DNA of 64,000 nucleotides from Lactobacillus sp. ESL0677 (GTDB lineage Bacteria; Bacillota; Bacilli; Lactobacillales; Lactobacillaceae). Below are positions 28,768-39,202 of the stretch, one piece after another. The notes below the pieces were generated by a model. It had not been told where the DNA came from, did not search any database, and saw only the letters and a list, made by a program, of their open reading frames with translations. The stretch lies in contig NZ_CP113946.1 in NCBI RefSeq assembly GCF_029392875.1, positions 1,054,001 through 1,118,000 on the forward strand, given 5' to 3'. The position numbers and the translations under genes were made by a program. The first letter of the stretch is position 1, and every line of letters begins with the position of its first letter.

Positions 28768-29646
28768 ATGGATCAATTGGATAAGTTTAATAGAAGATAT
28801 AATTTACTTTCCAAAATTTCAGCAGCCTTCTTCTATTCGTTGGCAGTTGCAGTTGCATTAAATTTCTTTTGGACGCCAGGCCACATGTACTCTTCCGGAA
28901 TAACCGGGTTCGCCCAACTGATAAATACGCTGAGTGAGCGCTTTTTACCGTTTACATTAACCACATCGGTCATGTACTTTGCGCTCAATGTCCCTCTGTT
29001 TCTGGTCGGTTGGTTCAAAATTGGTCATAAATTTACCTTTTTTACCATCATTTCAGTTGTCCTCGGTTCAATCATGATGCACGTAATTAATCCAATCAAC
29101 ATGCACGTTGATCCGTTAGTTTGCGCTATCTTTGGTGGCATGGTAAACGGCCTAGGAACAGGCTTTGCGCTTAAAAACGGCATTTCAACTGGTGGTCTTG
29201 ATATTATCGGGATTGTCATTAGAAAGAAAACCGGTGCTAGTTACGGCAAAGTTAATATTATGATTAACCTAGTAATTATTGCTGCCGCTGGCTTTGCGTT
29301 TGGCTGGAGCCGCGCCCTTTATTCTGCCCTAACCATCTTTATTAATGGTCGAGTGATTGATGCCGTTTATACGCAACACCAAAAGTTGCAGGTTACAATT
29401 GTAACGGAACATCCCCAGACAATTATTGACGGTATTCAAGAAAAAATGCACCGGGGAATTACTATCTTTCATGACGTTGAAGGTGCATATAGCCATGATG
29501 AAAAAACAGTTTTAATCACAGTAATCGACCGTTACGATATGTATGACATTTTACAAATCATTAAAAAATGCGACCCCTATGCTTTTATGAGTGTTAGCGA
29601 AGTTGAACGCGTTTATGGACGGTTTAGGGAACAAGAAATTGTTTAA
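28768..29646 (+). CDS. YitT-family membrane protein (DUF161/DUF2179)
   Basis: A 292-residue protein with about five membrane segments in the first 200 residues, including the family motif GLGTGFALKNGISTGGLDII, then a cytoplasmic DUF2179 domain (EKMHRGITIFHDVEGAYS). Function of the family is not established. The ribosome site AAGGAG is 14 bases from the ATG, longer than usual, and the spacer is one arm of a possible leader pseudoknot. Confidence 0.9.
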   Translation: MDQLDKFNRRYNLLSKISAAFFYSLAVAVALNFFWTPGHMYSSGITGFAQLINTLSERFLPFTLTTSVMYFALNVPLFLVGWFKIGHKFTFFTIISVVLGSIMMHVINPINMHVDPLVCAIFGGMVNGLGTGFALKNGISTGGLDIIGIVIRKKTGASYGKVNIMINLVIIAAAGFAFGWSRALYSALTIFINGRVIDAVYTQHQKLQVTIVTEHPQTIIDGIQEKMHRGITIFHDVEGAYSHDEKTVLITVIDRYDMYDILQIIKKCDPYAFMSVSEVERVYGRFREQEIV

Positions 29647-29649
29647 ACT

Positions 29650-29686
29650 AAAAAGAGTGTTAGAATTTTTCTAACACTCTTTTTCT
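29650..29686. terminator. Bidirectional terminator between the YitT gene and msrB
   Basis: AAAGAGTGTTAGA pairs perfectly with TCTAACACTCTTT around a five-base loop, with A/T runs on both sides. It serves the two convergent genes. Confidence 0.88.
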
Positions 29687-29695
29687 TTCCAAAAA

Positions 29696-30127
29696 TTAAG
29701 CAAATAATTTACGATATTCGCCGTAGCCTGATTGTTCAAGTTTATCATACGGAATAAATTTTAATGCAGACGAATTAATGCAGTATCTTAACCCGCCTTT
29801 ATCAGCTGGTCCATCAGTAAAGACATGTCCCAAATGTGAATCTGCATCGGGACTTTTGACTTCTGTTCGCTCCATATTATGCGACTGGTCGCGATGATAA
29901 GTTAATTTTTTAATTGGCTTAGTAAAACTCGGCCAACCACAACCAGCATCGTATTTGTCCTCACTAGAAAATAATGGCTCACCTGAGACAATATCAACAT
30001 AAATTCCTTTTTGATAAAAATCATCATACTTGCCGCTAAAAGGATAGTCAGTCGCTGCATTCTGCGTTGATGCATACTGATCTTGCGTCAATTCCTTTAA
30101 GCGTGCTTTCTTTTTTTCTTGGTCCAT
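29696..30127 (-). CDS. msrB: Peptide methionine-R-sulfoxide reductase MsrB
   Basis: A 143-residue MsrB. CGWPSF (63-68) and the catalytic Cys116 in RYCINSSAL are intact. The zinc-type CxxC pairs are absent, which is a common variant. It reduces the R epimer of methionine sulfoxide in proteins, complementing MsrA encoded nearby on the opposite strand. Confidence 0.95.
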   Translation of the reverse strand: MDQEKKKARLKELTQDQYASTQNAATDYPFSGKYDDFYQKGIYVDIVSGEPLFSSEDKYDAGCGWPSFTKPIKKLTYHRDQSHNMERTEVKSPDADSHLGHVFTDGPADKGGLRYCINSSALKFIPYDKLEQSGYGEYRKLFA

Positions 30128-30278
30128 AAAATACCACCATCTTTCGTCTTAACTATAACAAAAATTTGCTTGCCTGGTTATTTTTAAGGACTAATTAAAT
30201 TTTTTATTTTATAATTTCACTATTGTCGTATGGTATATAATTAAAAGGTAAATAATTAACAGAAAGGATTTTTTAATT

Positions 30279-31466
30279 ATGCCTCATCTAGCAAAAAATT
30301 TGTCTGGAACAATCAATCATAAAATTGCGCAATTAGCTGATTCGCAAATAACTAAGTTTAATAACGAAACATCTAAAATTCCTGGGATTATTAAGTTAAC
30401 CATTGGAGAACCTGATGTCAATACCCCTGAACATATTAAACAAGCCGCGATTGCTGATATTGAAAAGGACGATTCTCACTATGCTCCAGAAGCTGGCAAA
30501 CCACAATTATTAACGGCAGTTAGTGATTACTTAAATGATAGTTTAGGTGTTGACTACGACCCTGCCACCGAAATATGTGTCACCGTTGGTGCAACTGAAG
30601 CTTTGAATGTTGCTTGTATGGCTTTGCTCAATCCTGGCGATAAAATTTTGGTACCCACTCCAGTTTGGGGCGTTTATTTTGGCATTATTGAAATGGCTGG
30701 GGCAATTCCAGTGGAAGTTGATACTTCACAAGACGATTTTCTCCTGACTGCAACTCATTTAAAGAAGATACTAGCAAATGAAGGAAAAGGTGCAAAGGCC
30801 GTTATTTTAACTGATCCATCTAACCCTACTGGTCGCGTTTACAGTAAGCAAAATTTATTAGAACTCGCGCAGGTTATTACTGACAATAACCTTTTTGCCG
30901 TCACTGATGAGATTTATTCAGAATTAATTTATGGTGATAAAAAACATTATTCGCTCACGCAAATCATTCCTGAACGGACATTGCTTTTATCAGGTCTGTC
31001 CAAGAGTTTTGCAATGACTGGTTGGCGGATTGGTTATATGGTTGGACCTAAAGAAATCATGAAGTCAGTAATTAAAGTTAATTCATTTTTAATTACTTCG
31101 GTAACTGACAACGTCCAAGCTGCCGCAACCGAAGCCTTAGTTCATGGTGCAACCGATTATCCTGTTGCTCGCGCTACTTATGGAAGTCGATTAAAGATTA
31201 TCGAAACAGGTTTACGCAAATGCGGCTTTAGCATGGCAACCCCTGAAGGAGCATTTTATATTTTTGCTAAAATTCCAGCCAAATTTGGGCAAGATGATGT
31301 AAAATTTGCGGTTGACCTAGCTAATAAAGCCAAAGTTGCACTGATGCCCGGTAGTTACTTTGGCAAAGGTGGCCAAGGTTATGTGCGTTTATCTTACGCA
31401 GCTTCTGCTGAAGATTTACAAGAATCCGTTCGACGCATTACTAATTATGTCGATAGCAACCTATAG
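30279..31466 (+). CDS. Class I/II PLP-dependent aminotransferase
   Basis: A 395-residue fold-type I aminotransferase of the AspC/PatA/AraT group. The PLP lysine is Lys242 in GLSKSFAMTGWRIG; other motifs are EPDVNTPEH, DPSNPTGRVYS and the C-terminal GYVRLSYA with the substrate arginine. Likely an aromatic or aspartate aminotransferase, as in lactobacilli that make flavour compounds from amino acids. Exact substrate cannot be set from sequence. Stand-alone gene with AGAAAGGA upstream. Confidence 0.88.
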   Translation: MPHLAKNLSGTINHKIAQLADSQITKFNNETSKIPGIIKLTIGEPDVNTPEHIKQAAIADIEKDDSHYAPEAGKPQLLTAVSDYLNDSLGVDYDPATEICVTVGATEALNVACMALLNPGDKILVPTPVWGVYFGIIEMAGAIPVEVDTSQDDFLLTATHLKKILANEGKGAKAVILTDPSNPTGRVYSKQNLLELAQVITDNNLFAVTDEIYSELIYGDKKHYSLTQIIPERTLLLSGLSKSFAMTGWRIGYMVGPKEIMKSVIKVNSFLITSVTDNVQAAATEALVHGATDYPVARATYGSRLKIIETGLRKCGFSMATPEGAFYIFAKIPAKFGQDDVKFAVDLANKAKVALMPGSYFGKGGQGYVRLSYAASAEDLQESVRRITNYVDSNL

Positions 31467-31566
31467 GTATTAAGCAAAGTAGACGTAATTCGGAGTTTTT
31501 TATAGTAGAATTGAATAGATAAATAATTTATCAAATTAGACATTAAGCAAATGAAGGGATTTTATT

Positions 31567-32058
31567 ATGAAAATTACAAGATTAAACGAGCCTCTATATA
31601 CTAATGGTGAACCACCTAAGGTTGGTGAAAAGTTACCTGATTTTACTGTAGTTAGAGCTGATGGCAGCAAGGCTACTAAAGCTGACTTGCTGTCCAAACC
31701 AACTTTGATTAGCGTTGTTCCTGACCTTAACACTAGTGTCTGCAGTATCTCAACCAAGCATTTTAACAATGAAGTTGACAAATATTCTGACATTAACTTT
31801 TACACCATTTCTACTAATACCCTTGCTGATCAAAAGAATTGGTGTGCTGCTGAAGGCGTTAAAAACATGGAAATTTTATCTGATGAAAGTCACAACTTCG
31901 GTGAAGCAATGGGTCTTTACCTTGAAAGTGGCGTAGATTCAAGAAGCGTTTGGATTGTTTCTGCTGATGGTGAAATTTTATACCAAGAATTAGTTTACGA
32001 AATGACCGATGAACCAAACTATGATGCTGCTTTAACATTTTTAAGCAACTTAAAATAA
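31567..32058 (+). CDS. tpx: Thiol peroxidase
   Basis: A 163-residue atypical 2-Cys peroxiredoxin. The peroxidatic Cys59 lies in NTSVCS and the resolving Cys93 in NWCAAEG, the spacing typical of Tpx. It reduces hydrogen peroxide and organic peroxides using thioredoxin. Single-gene unit ended by a strong terminator. Confidence 0.93.
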   Translation: MKITRLNEPLYTNGEPPKVGEKLPDFTVVRADGSKATKADLLSKPTLISVVPDLNTSVCSISTKHFNNEVDKYSDINFYTISTNTLADQKNWCAAEGVKNMEILSDESHNFGEAMGLYLESGVDSRSVWIVSADGEILYQELVYEMTDEPNYDAALTFLSNLK

Positions 32059-32071
32059 TTAGGCATCAATC

Positions 32072-32108
32072 TAAAAAACGATAACCATTGCTGGTTATCG
32101 TTTTTTTA
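32072..32108. terminator. Bidirectional terminator after tpx
   Basis: AAAAAACGATAACCA pairs with TGGTTATCGTTTTTT around a short loop. It ends tpx on the plus strand and the disrupted NUDIX gene on the minus strand. Confidence 0.88.
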
Positions 32109-32607
32109 ATACACTGCTTTAGTTAATACTGACCATGAGGAGAAAGTTCGGTCAGCTGGATTAAATTTCTGATTATTCTGCAAAAATTCCTTGGCCTTTA
32201 AAACTAGCGGTGATGAATTTCCCAAATTAAGTTTATCTAAAGAAACCGCAACTGCTCCAAGAGAATCTTGACCAGCAAATTGTTTAACCGTTTCTTGCAA
32301 CTGTCCCTGCCACTGCTTAACCTGATAAAACACACAAAGATGTTGATTAAAATGCCATTCTTGATAGTCCCAAGGATAGCGAAAAGAAGTAATTCCTACT
32401 TGGACTGCTTCAAGAGCAGTTAGCCCTGTCTCTTCCTGGATTTTCACGTACAATTGCAGTTTCTAGTTTTTCACCATCTTCAAGACTACCTCCGGGCAAA
32501 TCATAACGATTAGTATACGGTCCACCATGCTTTTTGATCACAATTAATTTTTCTTGCTGATACATAATGCAATATACGCCAAATGCCCGATGATATTTAG
32601 CTGCCAT
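32106..32607 (-). pseudogene. NUDIX hydrolase gene with a frameshift in the NUDIX box
   Basis: Two overlapping minus-strand frames together make one NUDIX protein. The first (from 32607) gives MAAKYHRAFGVY through GGSLEDGEKLETAIVRE, then goes out of frame. The second resumes with IQEETGL and continues to 32106. They join at an A4 run (32441-32444): removing one A restores REIQEETGL and a protein of about 166 residues. The break falls inside the catalytic NUDIX box, so the product as written is inactive. It is either a recent mutation or a sequencing error in the homopolymer. Confidence 0.8.
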
Positions 32608-32628
32608 TTGATAGCCTCCTTTATTTTG

Positions 32629-32668
32629 AAAAAAGCGATGTGAATTTAACCAATCACACTGCTTTTTG
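32629..32668 (-). terminator. Terminator downstream of aspS
   Basis: Minus-strand AAAAAGC-GTGTGA pairs with TTCACAT-GCTTTTTT around an AT-rich loop; internal mismatch and G-U pair. It lies just after the aspS stop. Confidence 0.65.
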
Positions 32669-32675
32669 TCATTTT

Positions 32676-34532
32676 TTATTCTTCATCCCAAGTTGCGTTT
32701 TGGTCCGCATCTTTTTGTGCTTCTTCTTCTAACCGAGCTTCTGTTTGCGCAACACTTTCTTGATATTGTGCTTCAACTTCAATCCCCAAGTCAGTCAATT
32801 GCTGCTCAGCAACTGGTGCTGGAGCATGCATCATTGGCTCTGATGCACTGGCATTCTTTGGAAATGCTAGAACATCACGAATATTGTCCTTCTCTGCCAG
32901 CATCATTGCAAACCGGTCAAGACCAATGGCTAGACCAGCATGTGGTGGAAAACCCATGTCAAGTGCATCAAGCAAGTAACCAAATTGTTCATATGCTCGC
33001 TTCTTAGTGAAGCCAAGAGCTTTAAACATTTTTTCTTGAATTGAGCGTTTGTGAATTCTGATTGAACCACCGCCAAGTTCATCCCCGTTCATTACAATGT
33101 CGTAACTGCGAGCATGTGCCTTATGTGGGTCAGTATCAAGTAACTTAATACCCTCATCATCAGGCATTGTAAATGGGTGGTGCGCAGCAATCCAGCGGCC
33201 AAAGCCTTCATCATATTCAAATAATGGCCAGTCAACAACCCATACAAAGTCAAAGACGTGCTTAGGAATAATTCCTGTTTCTTTAGCAAATTCACGCCGT
33301 AAATGGTCTAAAGAATCACAACAAACTTTCCACTTATCAGCAATAAAGACGAGTAATTCGCCATCCTCAAGGTTAAATTCCTTGATTAAAGCTGCTTGAT
33401 TGTCATCCGTTAAGAAACGACTAACAGGTCCTGAAAATTCGCCATTTTCAAATTTGACCCAAGCCAAGCCTTTAGCGTGATAACGTTTAATGTAGTCTTG
33501 CTTTTTCTCAATTTGCTTACGTGAATATGCTTTGGCACCATTCTTAACGGCAATTCCCTTAACGAAGCCACCATCTTGAATTGCACTAGAAAAGACCTTA
33601 AAGTCACTATCTGCAAAAATGTCGTTCAGATTATGAATCAACATTCCAAACCGCGTATCAGGCTTGTCTGTACCATAGTTGTTCATTGAATCGTTCCAAG
33701 AAATCCGCGCAATCGGTGTCTTTAATTCAACACCCATAACGTCTTTCATGATTTTCTTGAGTAGTCCTTCGGTATAATCTTGCACTTGTTGTTCATCAGT
33801 GAAGGAAGTTTCCATATCAATCTGGGTAAATTCAGGTTGACGGTCACCACGCAAGTCTTCATCACGGAAACATCTTGCCAATTGGTAGTACTTATCAAAG
33901 CCTGCACCCATTAATAATTGCTTAAACAATTGTGGTGATTGTGGTAAAGCATAAAAGCTGCCAGGATAAATTCTTGATGGTACAAGGTAATCACGAGCAC
34001 CTTCTGGTGAAGACTTTCCTAAAATTGGCGTTTCAATATCAATAAAGCCGTTCTCATCAAAGTATTCATGGGTTGCACGTAAAATCTTTGACCGTAAAAT
34101 AATTGCTTGTTGTAAACTTGGACGGCGTAAATCAAGATAACGATATTTTAATCGAGTCTGTTCACCAACTTCAATATCATTTTTGATTTCAAATGGCGGT
34201 GTTTGAGACTTATTTAAAACTTTAATTTCAGAAGCCTCAATTTCAACTTCTCCAGTTTTCATATCTGGATTAACACTTGAACGTTTAACTACTTGTCCCT
34301 TAACTTGAACAACATATTCACTACCAAGTGATTCAGCAGTTGCCATTAATTCTTCACCAGAATCATGGTTAACAACAACTTGTACTAAGCCTTCGCGATC
34401 CCGTAAATCAATAAATAATAAATTTCCTAGGTTGCGGACGCGTTGCACCCAACCATACAAATTAACTTCTTGACCAAGATATGCAGTAGTAATATTGCCG
34501 CAGTAGTCTGTTCTTTTTTCCATTTGTTCCAT
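32676..34532 (-). CDS. aspS: Aspartyl-tRNA synthetase
   Basis: A 618-residue class II synthetase with the N-terminal OB-fold anticodon domain ([14 protein letters not shown]), the bacterial GAD insert in the middle, and class II motifs 2 ([20 protein letters not shown]) and 3 ([13 protein letters not shown]). The tail after about residue 590 is Glu/Gln-rich. It follows hisS by two bases with AAAGGAT ahead of ATG, and shares the T-box upstream of hisS. Confidence 0.96.
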   Translation of the reverse strand: MEQMEKRTDYCGNITTAYLGQEVNLYGWVQRVRNLGNLLFIDLRDREGLVQVVVNHDSGEELMATAESLGSEYVVQVKGQVVKRSSVNPDMKTGEVEIEASEIKVLNKSQTPPFEIKNDIEVGEQTRLKYRYLDLRRPSLQQAIILRSKILRATHEYFDENGFIDIETPILGKSSPEGARDYLVPSRIYPGSFYALPQSPQLFKQLLMGAGFDKYYQLARCFRDEDLRGDRQPEFTQIDMETSFTDEQQVQDYTEGLLKKIMKDVMGVELKTPIARISWNDSMNNYGTDKPDTRFGMLIHNLNDIFADSDFKVFSSAIQDGGFVKGIAVKNGAKAYSRKQIEKKQDYIKRYHAKGLAWVKFENGEFSGPVSRFLTDDNQAALIKEFNLEDGELLVFIADKWKVCCDSLDHLRREFAKETGIIPKHVFDFVWVVDWPLFEYDEGFGRWIAAHHPFTMPDDEGIKLLDTDPHKAHARSYDIVMNGDELGGGSIRIHKRSIQEKMFKALGFTKKRAYEQFGYLLDALDMGFPPHAGLAIGLDRFAMMLAEKDNIRDVLAFPKNASASEPMMHAPAPVAEQQLTDLGIEVEAQYQESVAQTEARLEEEAQKDADQNATWDEE

Positions 34533-34534
34533 AA

Positions 34535-35821
34535 TTAATCCTTTAATTTTTCCATAACTGTCTTCATGTCGTCAACATCTTCAAGCTGCAAATCGATTGT
34601 CTTACCATCAGATAGGCGTTTGATATTTAATGTGCCATTAGCCAATTCCTTTGCACCAAGAGTAATAACAAACTTGGCGTGAACACGGTCGGCCTTCTTA
34701 AATTGTGCCTTTAATTTCTTTTGGTCAACATCATATTGAACTCTAAAGCCTTGTTTACGTAATGAACGGGCAATTTCAACGGCTTTAATTCCAGTTCCAT
34801 CACCAATATTGGTGATGAAAAAGTCAATTCCCTGATCGGTAAACAAAGCTGGATTTTGCTTTTGTAAGACTAACATCATCCGTTCTTCACCAATTCCAAA
34901 ACCAACAGCTGGCGTTTCTGGACCATCAAACTCTTGTACCAAGTGATCGTAACGACCACCACCCAAGATAGTAGTAGCTGATTCCCACAAACTCTTATCT
35001 TCAACCATAAATTCAAAAATAATTCCGGTGTAATAATCGAGTCCGCGAACTAAATCGTTATCTATCACATATTTAATATTAAGTTGATCAAGAATACTGG
35101 TAATTTCATCAAAATTAGCTTTAGAATCTGCATCCAAATAATCAATAATCTTTGGTGCATCTGGTAAAAATTGCTTGTCTTGTTCATCTTTAGAATCCAA
35201 AATTCGCAGAGGGTTCTTCTCTAAACGCCGCTTAGAATCATCAGACAATTGGTCTTTTAGTGGCGTAAAGTAGTTCACCAACGCATCGTGATAGTCTTGA
35301 CGCACTTGGGCGTTGCCTAACGTATTAATGTGCAACTCGTAATTTTGAACGCCAAGTTTAGCCAATAAATCATGAGCTAAAACAATTGTTTCAACATCTG
35401 CTAGTGGATTGCTGGAACCGAAACTTTCAACCCCAATTTGGTGAAATTCACGTTGCCGACCAGCTTGTGGACGCTCATAACGGAAAGTAGATTCAATGTA
35501 ATAAACATTAAATGGCTTGACTACTTCTGGAGCATACATTTTGTCTTCAACATAGGCACGAACAACACCAGCAGTCCCTTCAGGCCGTAATGCAATGTGC
35601 CGGCCACCCTTGTCGGTAAAGTCGTACATTTCCTTTTCAACAACGTCAGAAGTCTCACCGCTTGAACGTGAAAAGACTTCATAGTTTTCAAAACTTGGTG
35701 TTCTGATTTCTCGATAATTGGCTTGTTTAAAGAAGTCACGGACAGTTTGTTCGACTTTTTCCCATGAACCAGATTGTTCAGGTAAAATATCGACTGTTCC
35801 TTTTGGTTTTTGAACTCTCAT
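34535..35821 (-). CDS. hisS: Histidyl-tRNA synthetase
   Basis: A 428-residue class II synthetase. Motif 1 ([18 protein letters not shown]), motif 2 ([18 protein letters not shown]), the histidine-specific [10 protein letters not shown] and a C-terminal anticodon domain are intact. It charges tRNA-His. First gene of hisS-aspS, controlled by a T-box leader. Confidence 0.97.
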   Translation of the reverse strand: MRVQKPKGTVDILPEQSGSWEKVEQTVRDFFKQANYREIRTPSFENYEVFSRSSGETSDVVEKEMYDFTDKGGRHIALRPEGTAGVVRAYVEDKMYAPEVVKPFNVYYIESTFRYERPQAGRQREFHQIGVESFGSSNPLADVETIVLAHDLLAKLGVQNYELHINTLGNAQVRQDYHDALVNYFTPLKDQLSDDSKRRLEKNPLRILDSKDEQDKQFLPDAPKIIDYLDADSKANFDEITSILDQLNIKYVIDNDLVRGLDYYTGIIFEFMVEDKSLWESATTILGGGRYDHLVQEFDGPETPAVGFGIGEERMMLVLQKQNPALFTDQGIDFFITNIGDGTGIKAVEIARSLRKQGFRVQYDVDQKKLKAQFKKADRVHAKFVITLGAKELANGTLNIKRLSDGKTIDLQLEDVDDMKTVMEKLKD

Positions 35822-35837
35822 TTAATCATCCTTTTAA

Positions 35838-36037
35838 ATATAAAAAAGCGTCCTTGAAAAAATCAAGGGCGCTAAATTTCGCACGGTACCACCTTTTGTT
35901 TGCTACGAATAACGCTCGCGACGCGTACATTATCTGCTAAAGGGGTCACAGTTAGCTTTCTATCCGCCTTTTACACCAGTCAAGCGGTCTCTTTAATAGA
36001 AATTGCTATCTTCAATCTTTGTCATTGATAATTCTTG
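35838..36037 (-). promoter_or_regulatory. T-box riboswitch of hisS-aspS
   Basis: The minus strand carries the T-box core GGTGGTACCGTG (centred on 35885-35893) followed by a terminator stem (GCGCCCTTGA / TCAAGGACGC) and T-run at 35841-35873. Stem I lies upstream. A promoter is suggested by TTGACT (36065-36070) and TATAAG (36044-36049), though the 15-base spacer is short. I could not assign the specifier with confidence; GAC (Asp) is present in CTGTGACCCC. Confidence 0.9.
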
Positions 36038-36096
36038 TTTTAGCTTATAGTTTTAAGGGCAAAAAGTCAACCTAGAATGCAAATTTATGTTGTTTT

Positions 36097-36534
36097 TTAC
36101 AAATCTAGCACAATTGTGAACGGACCATCGTTTTCAAGTGCAACTTTCATATCCGCACCAAATTCACCGGTCTCAACATGTAGTCCTGCATTAACCAATT
36201 CCTGGTTAAAGTCTTCCCATAATTGCTTGGACTTCGGTGGTCTCATTGCCTCGATAAAACTTGGGCGATTTCCTTTCTTAGTATCAGCTAGCAGTGTAAA
36301 TTGACTAACACTTAAAATTTCACCGCCAATATCCCTAATTGCCAAGTTAGTCTTACCATTTTCATCTTCAAAAATTCGCATCTTAGCTATCTTGGCAGCT
36401 GCTTTTTGAACAATTGCTAAGTCGTCGCCCTCTTTAATACCAACTAACAACAATAAACCACGTTTAATTTGACCAACAGTCTGATCGTCAATCTTCACTT
36501 GGGCATAATTAACCCGTTGAATTACTACACGCAC
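36097..36534 (-). CDS. dtd: D-aminoacyl-tRNA deacylase
   Basis: A 145-residue DTD. The family motifs [11 protein letters not shown] and [10 protein letters not shown] and the start [12 protein letters not shown] are intact. It hydrolyses D-amino acids (and glycine) from mischarged tRNA. The start is GTG, directly after the rel stop, as in most Firmicutes where rel and dtd are paired. Confidence 0.96.
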   Translation of the reverse strand: MRVVIQRVNYAQVKIDDQTVGQIKRGLLLLVGIKEGDDLAIVQKAAAKIAKMRIFEDENGKTNLAIRDIGGEILSVSQFTLLADTKKGNRPSFIEAMRPPKSKQLWEDFNQELVNAGLHVETGEFGADMKVALENDGPFTIVLDL

Positions 36535-38775
36535 TTAATTATCCGCCCTTCGTGTTTCATAAATGTCTGGTACATCACGCAATCTGCTCAATATTTCGTC
36601 AAGTTGAGCTGCGTTTTTAACTGCTACGGTAGCATAAATATGAGCAATATTATCCTCGTTTACCTTACCCGATAAATTACTAATATTAGTCGTAACCGTA
36701 TTTAGTTTTGTAATCACATCGCTTAAAAGGCGTTCACGGTTATAACCAAAAGCCTCAATATTGGCATTAAAAGCTTGCTTAGCACTATCTTCAACGTTTT
36801 CCCATTGAACGTCAATCAAGCGGCCTTGACTAGCTGCGTCGTTAGTAATGTTTCGACAATCTGCACGATGAATAGTTACCCCGCGACCTTTAGTGACATA
36901 ACCAACTATTTTATCGCCAGGAACAGGATTACAACACTTGGCTAAATGCAGCATTAAATCACTAATGCCTTGGATCATTACGCCATTCTTGTGTTTAATT
37001 GTCATCGGTGAATTAGTAGATTTATTAGTTTGCGTTGATGAAGCGGCTTTTTGACCAGAGTTTAAAATTTCTTCTTCAAGCTCTTTTTGGCGGCGCTGCT
37101 CTTCTTGTCGCCTTAAGTCTAACGTAAGCCGGTTGACAACACTGATTGCAGACAGATCACCAAAGCCAATTGAAGCGAACATTTCATCAGCAGTATGGTA
37201 ATTAAACTGGTCTAGGACTTTCTCCAGATGGTCCTTGTCCATAAATTCCTTAGGGGACAAATCTTGATCACGCAACTTGTCGGCAACCATTTGCTCGCCC
37301 TGCTCAATGCTATTTTCGCGGTCTAAATTACGGAAATAGCGGCGAATTTTATTTCGTGCTCGCGAGGTCTTAACAATATCCATCCAGTCACGCGACGGTG
37401 TCGCATTTGACTGGGTCATGATGTCAATCACATCACCATTTTTCAATTTATAATCAAGCGGCACTAATTTACCGTTAACCTTGGCACCAACAGCATGACT
37501 GCCAACTTGCGTATGGATTTGGTAAGCAAAATCAAGTGTCACTGCACCTTTAGGTAATTCATAAACTTCGCCTTTAGGCGTGAAAACATAAACGCGATCA
37601 GAAAAGATTTCACTTTTGACACTCTTCATAAATTCGCCAGCATCTTGAGTCTCATCTTTTAGCTCTAAGATTTCACGAACCATGTCCAGCTTCTCGTTTG
37701 AACTAGTCTGCTCAACGCCGGCAAAATTACCACGCTTGTATGCCCAGTGGGCAGCGACCCCGTATTCAGCAACCTCGTGCATTTGTTTAGTTCTAATTTG
37801 AATTTCTAGGGGCCGGCCGCCAGGACCAATAATTGTTGTATGAAGTGACTGGTAGCCATTAACCTTAGGAACAGCAATATAATCCTTAAAGCGACCTGGC
37901 ATTGGCTTCCACTTGGTGTGGACTGCACCTAACACCGCATAACAATCTTTGACAGTATTAACAATCACCCGAACAGCAGATAAATCATAGATTTCATCAA
38001 AGTCCTTATGTTTATTAACCATCTTTTTATAAATAGAATAAATATGTTTGGGACGACCATAAATTTCATATTTAATACCTAAACTATCAAGACTAGTTTC
38101 TAGCGTGCTAATTGCATCCTGAATGTACTTTTCACGTTGGCTGCGCTTTAGACTCATCATATTTACAATTTGATAATAAGCCTTAGGATTCAGATAATGG
38201 AAACTCATGTCCTCTAGTTCCCACTTAATCGTTCCAATACCCAAACGATCAGCAAGTGGAGCATAAATGTCCATTGTTTCCGAAGAAATTCGCCGCTGCT
38301 TATCTGGACGTAAATGTTGCAAGGTGTGCATATTGTGCAGCCGATCAGCTAATTTAACCATGATAACGCGAATATCTTTAGCCATTGCAATTAACATCTT
38401 GCGGTGATTTTCAGCTAAAAATTCTTGGTGCGATTTATATTCGTACTTATTAAGCTTCGTTACCCCATCAACAATAAAGGCGACATCTTTGCCAAACTTT
38501 TCCTTAATATCATCGTTAGTAACCGGTGTATCCTCAACAGTATCATGCAAAAAACCAGCAGCAATTGTATCGGGATCAAGTCCCAGATTTGCCAAGGTGC
38601 CGGCTACCTGAGTTGGATGCACAATGTAGGGCTGGCCTGAAGCCCGCTTTTGATCTTTATGAGCTTTGTTAGCAAATTCATAGGCTTCTTCAACAAAGGC
38701 AATTTGCTTGTCATTCATGTACTTCTTACAGGCAGCTATTACCTGATCATGCGTCATTTCAATGTATTTCGACAT
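36535..38775 (-). CDS. relA: Bifunctional (p)ppGpp synthetase/hydrolase Rel
   Basis: A 746-residue long RSH protein. The HD hydrolase domain is intact (HPTQVAGTLA, FLHDTVEDT), then the synthetase domain (GRPKHIYSIYKKM, DLSAVRVIV, LEIQIRTKQMHEVAEYG), TGS domain (VFTPKGEVYELPKGA), zinc-finger region (LAKCCNPVPGD) and C-terminal ACT. It makes and destroys the stringent alarmone. Both active sites look functional. Confidence 0.97.
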   Translation of the reverse strand: MSKYIEMTHDQVIAACKKYMNDKQIAFVEEAYEFANKAHKDQKRASGQPYIVHPTQVAGTLANLGLDPDTIAAGFLHDTVEDTPVTNDDIKEKFGKDVAFIVDGVTKLNKYEYKSHQEFLAENHRKMLIAMAKDIRVIMVKLADRLHNMHTLQHLRPDKQRRISSETMDIYAPLADRLGIGTIKWELEDMSFHYLNPKAYYQIVNMMSLKRSQREKYIQDAISTLETSLDSLGIKYEIYGRPKHIYSIYKKMVNKHKDFDEIYDLSAVRVIVNTVKDCYAVLGAVHTKWKPMPGRFKDYIAVPKVNGYQSLHTTIIGPGGRPLEIQIRTKQMHEVAEYGVAAHWAYKRGNFAGVEQTSSNEKLDMVREILELKDETQDAGEFMKSVKSEIFSDRVYVFTPKGEVYELPKGAVTLDFAYQIHTQVGSHAVGAKVNGKLVPLDYKLKNGDVIDIMTQSNATPSRDWMDIVKTSRARNKIRRYFRNLDRENSIEQGEQMVADKLRDQDLSPKEFMDKDHLEKVLDQFNYHTADEMFASIGFGDLSAISVVNRLTLDLRRQEEQRRQKELEEEILNSGQKAASSTQTNKSTNSPMTIKHKNGVMIQGISDLMLHLAKCCNPVPGDKIVGYVTKGRGVTIHRADCRNITNDAASQGRLIDVQWENVEDSAKQAFNANIEAFGYNRERLLSDVITKLNTVTTNISNLSGKVNEDNIAHIYATVAVKNAAQLDEILSRLRDVPDIYETRRADN

Positions 38776-38789
38776 TTAAATCGCTCTTT

Positions 38790-39164
38790 CTAGTTATAAA
38801 TATGTCTATCCATTAATCCAAAAATTTCAAAAATAAGATAAATAAGGCCGAATAATAAATTATACTTAGCAAATCTAATCAGCATTGCTAAACAAAAAAT
38901 AATTGGTAATACAAGCAGCCAATATTCTGGTAATTTAAGGCTAATTAATAGGCGGCCAACGTGGTAACTGATAATATTGTTAACGATGATGAACAATAAG
39001 CCGACACGTAAAATAATTGGTATCCGCAGCAGACTAAAGACAAATGGTAAAAGCCCCACTAATAAGCTCCACCAAATGATTGGCATTGCTTGGAACTGAT
39101 TTAATTTACGAATTAGTGGGAGTGCCATAACTTTTTGCTTAAATTGTTTGAGTTTAATAATCAA
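38790..39164 (-). CDS. Small membrane protein of unknown function
   Basis: A 124-residue protein with a basic N-terminus and three to four hydrophobic segments (around 27-45, 50-65, 82-95, 100-117). The start is TTG, supported by AAGGAAG six bases upstream; an internal ATG at residue 13 is a weaker alternative. It lies between prmA and rel on the same strand. No family was recognised. Confidence 0.65.
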   Translation of the reverse strand: MIIKLKQFKQKVMALPLIRKLNQFQAMPIIWWSLLVGLLPFVFSLLRIPIILRVGLLFIIVNNIISYHVGRLLISLKLPEYWLLVLPIIFCLAMLIRFAKYNLLFGLIYLIFEIFGLMDRHIYN

Positions 39165-39202
39165 TCTATTCTTCCTTATCTAACTTAACATTATAGTCTT
39201 TT

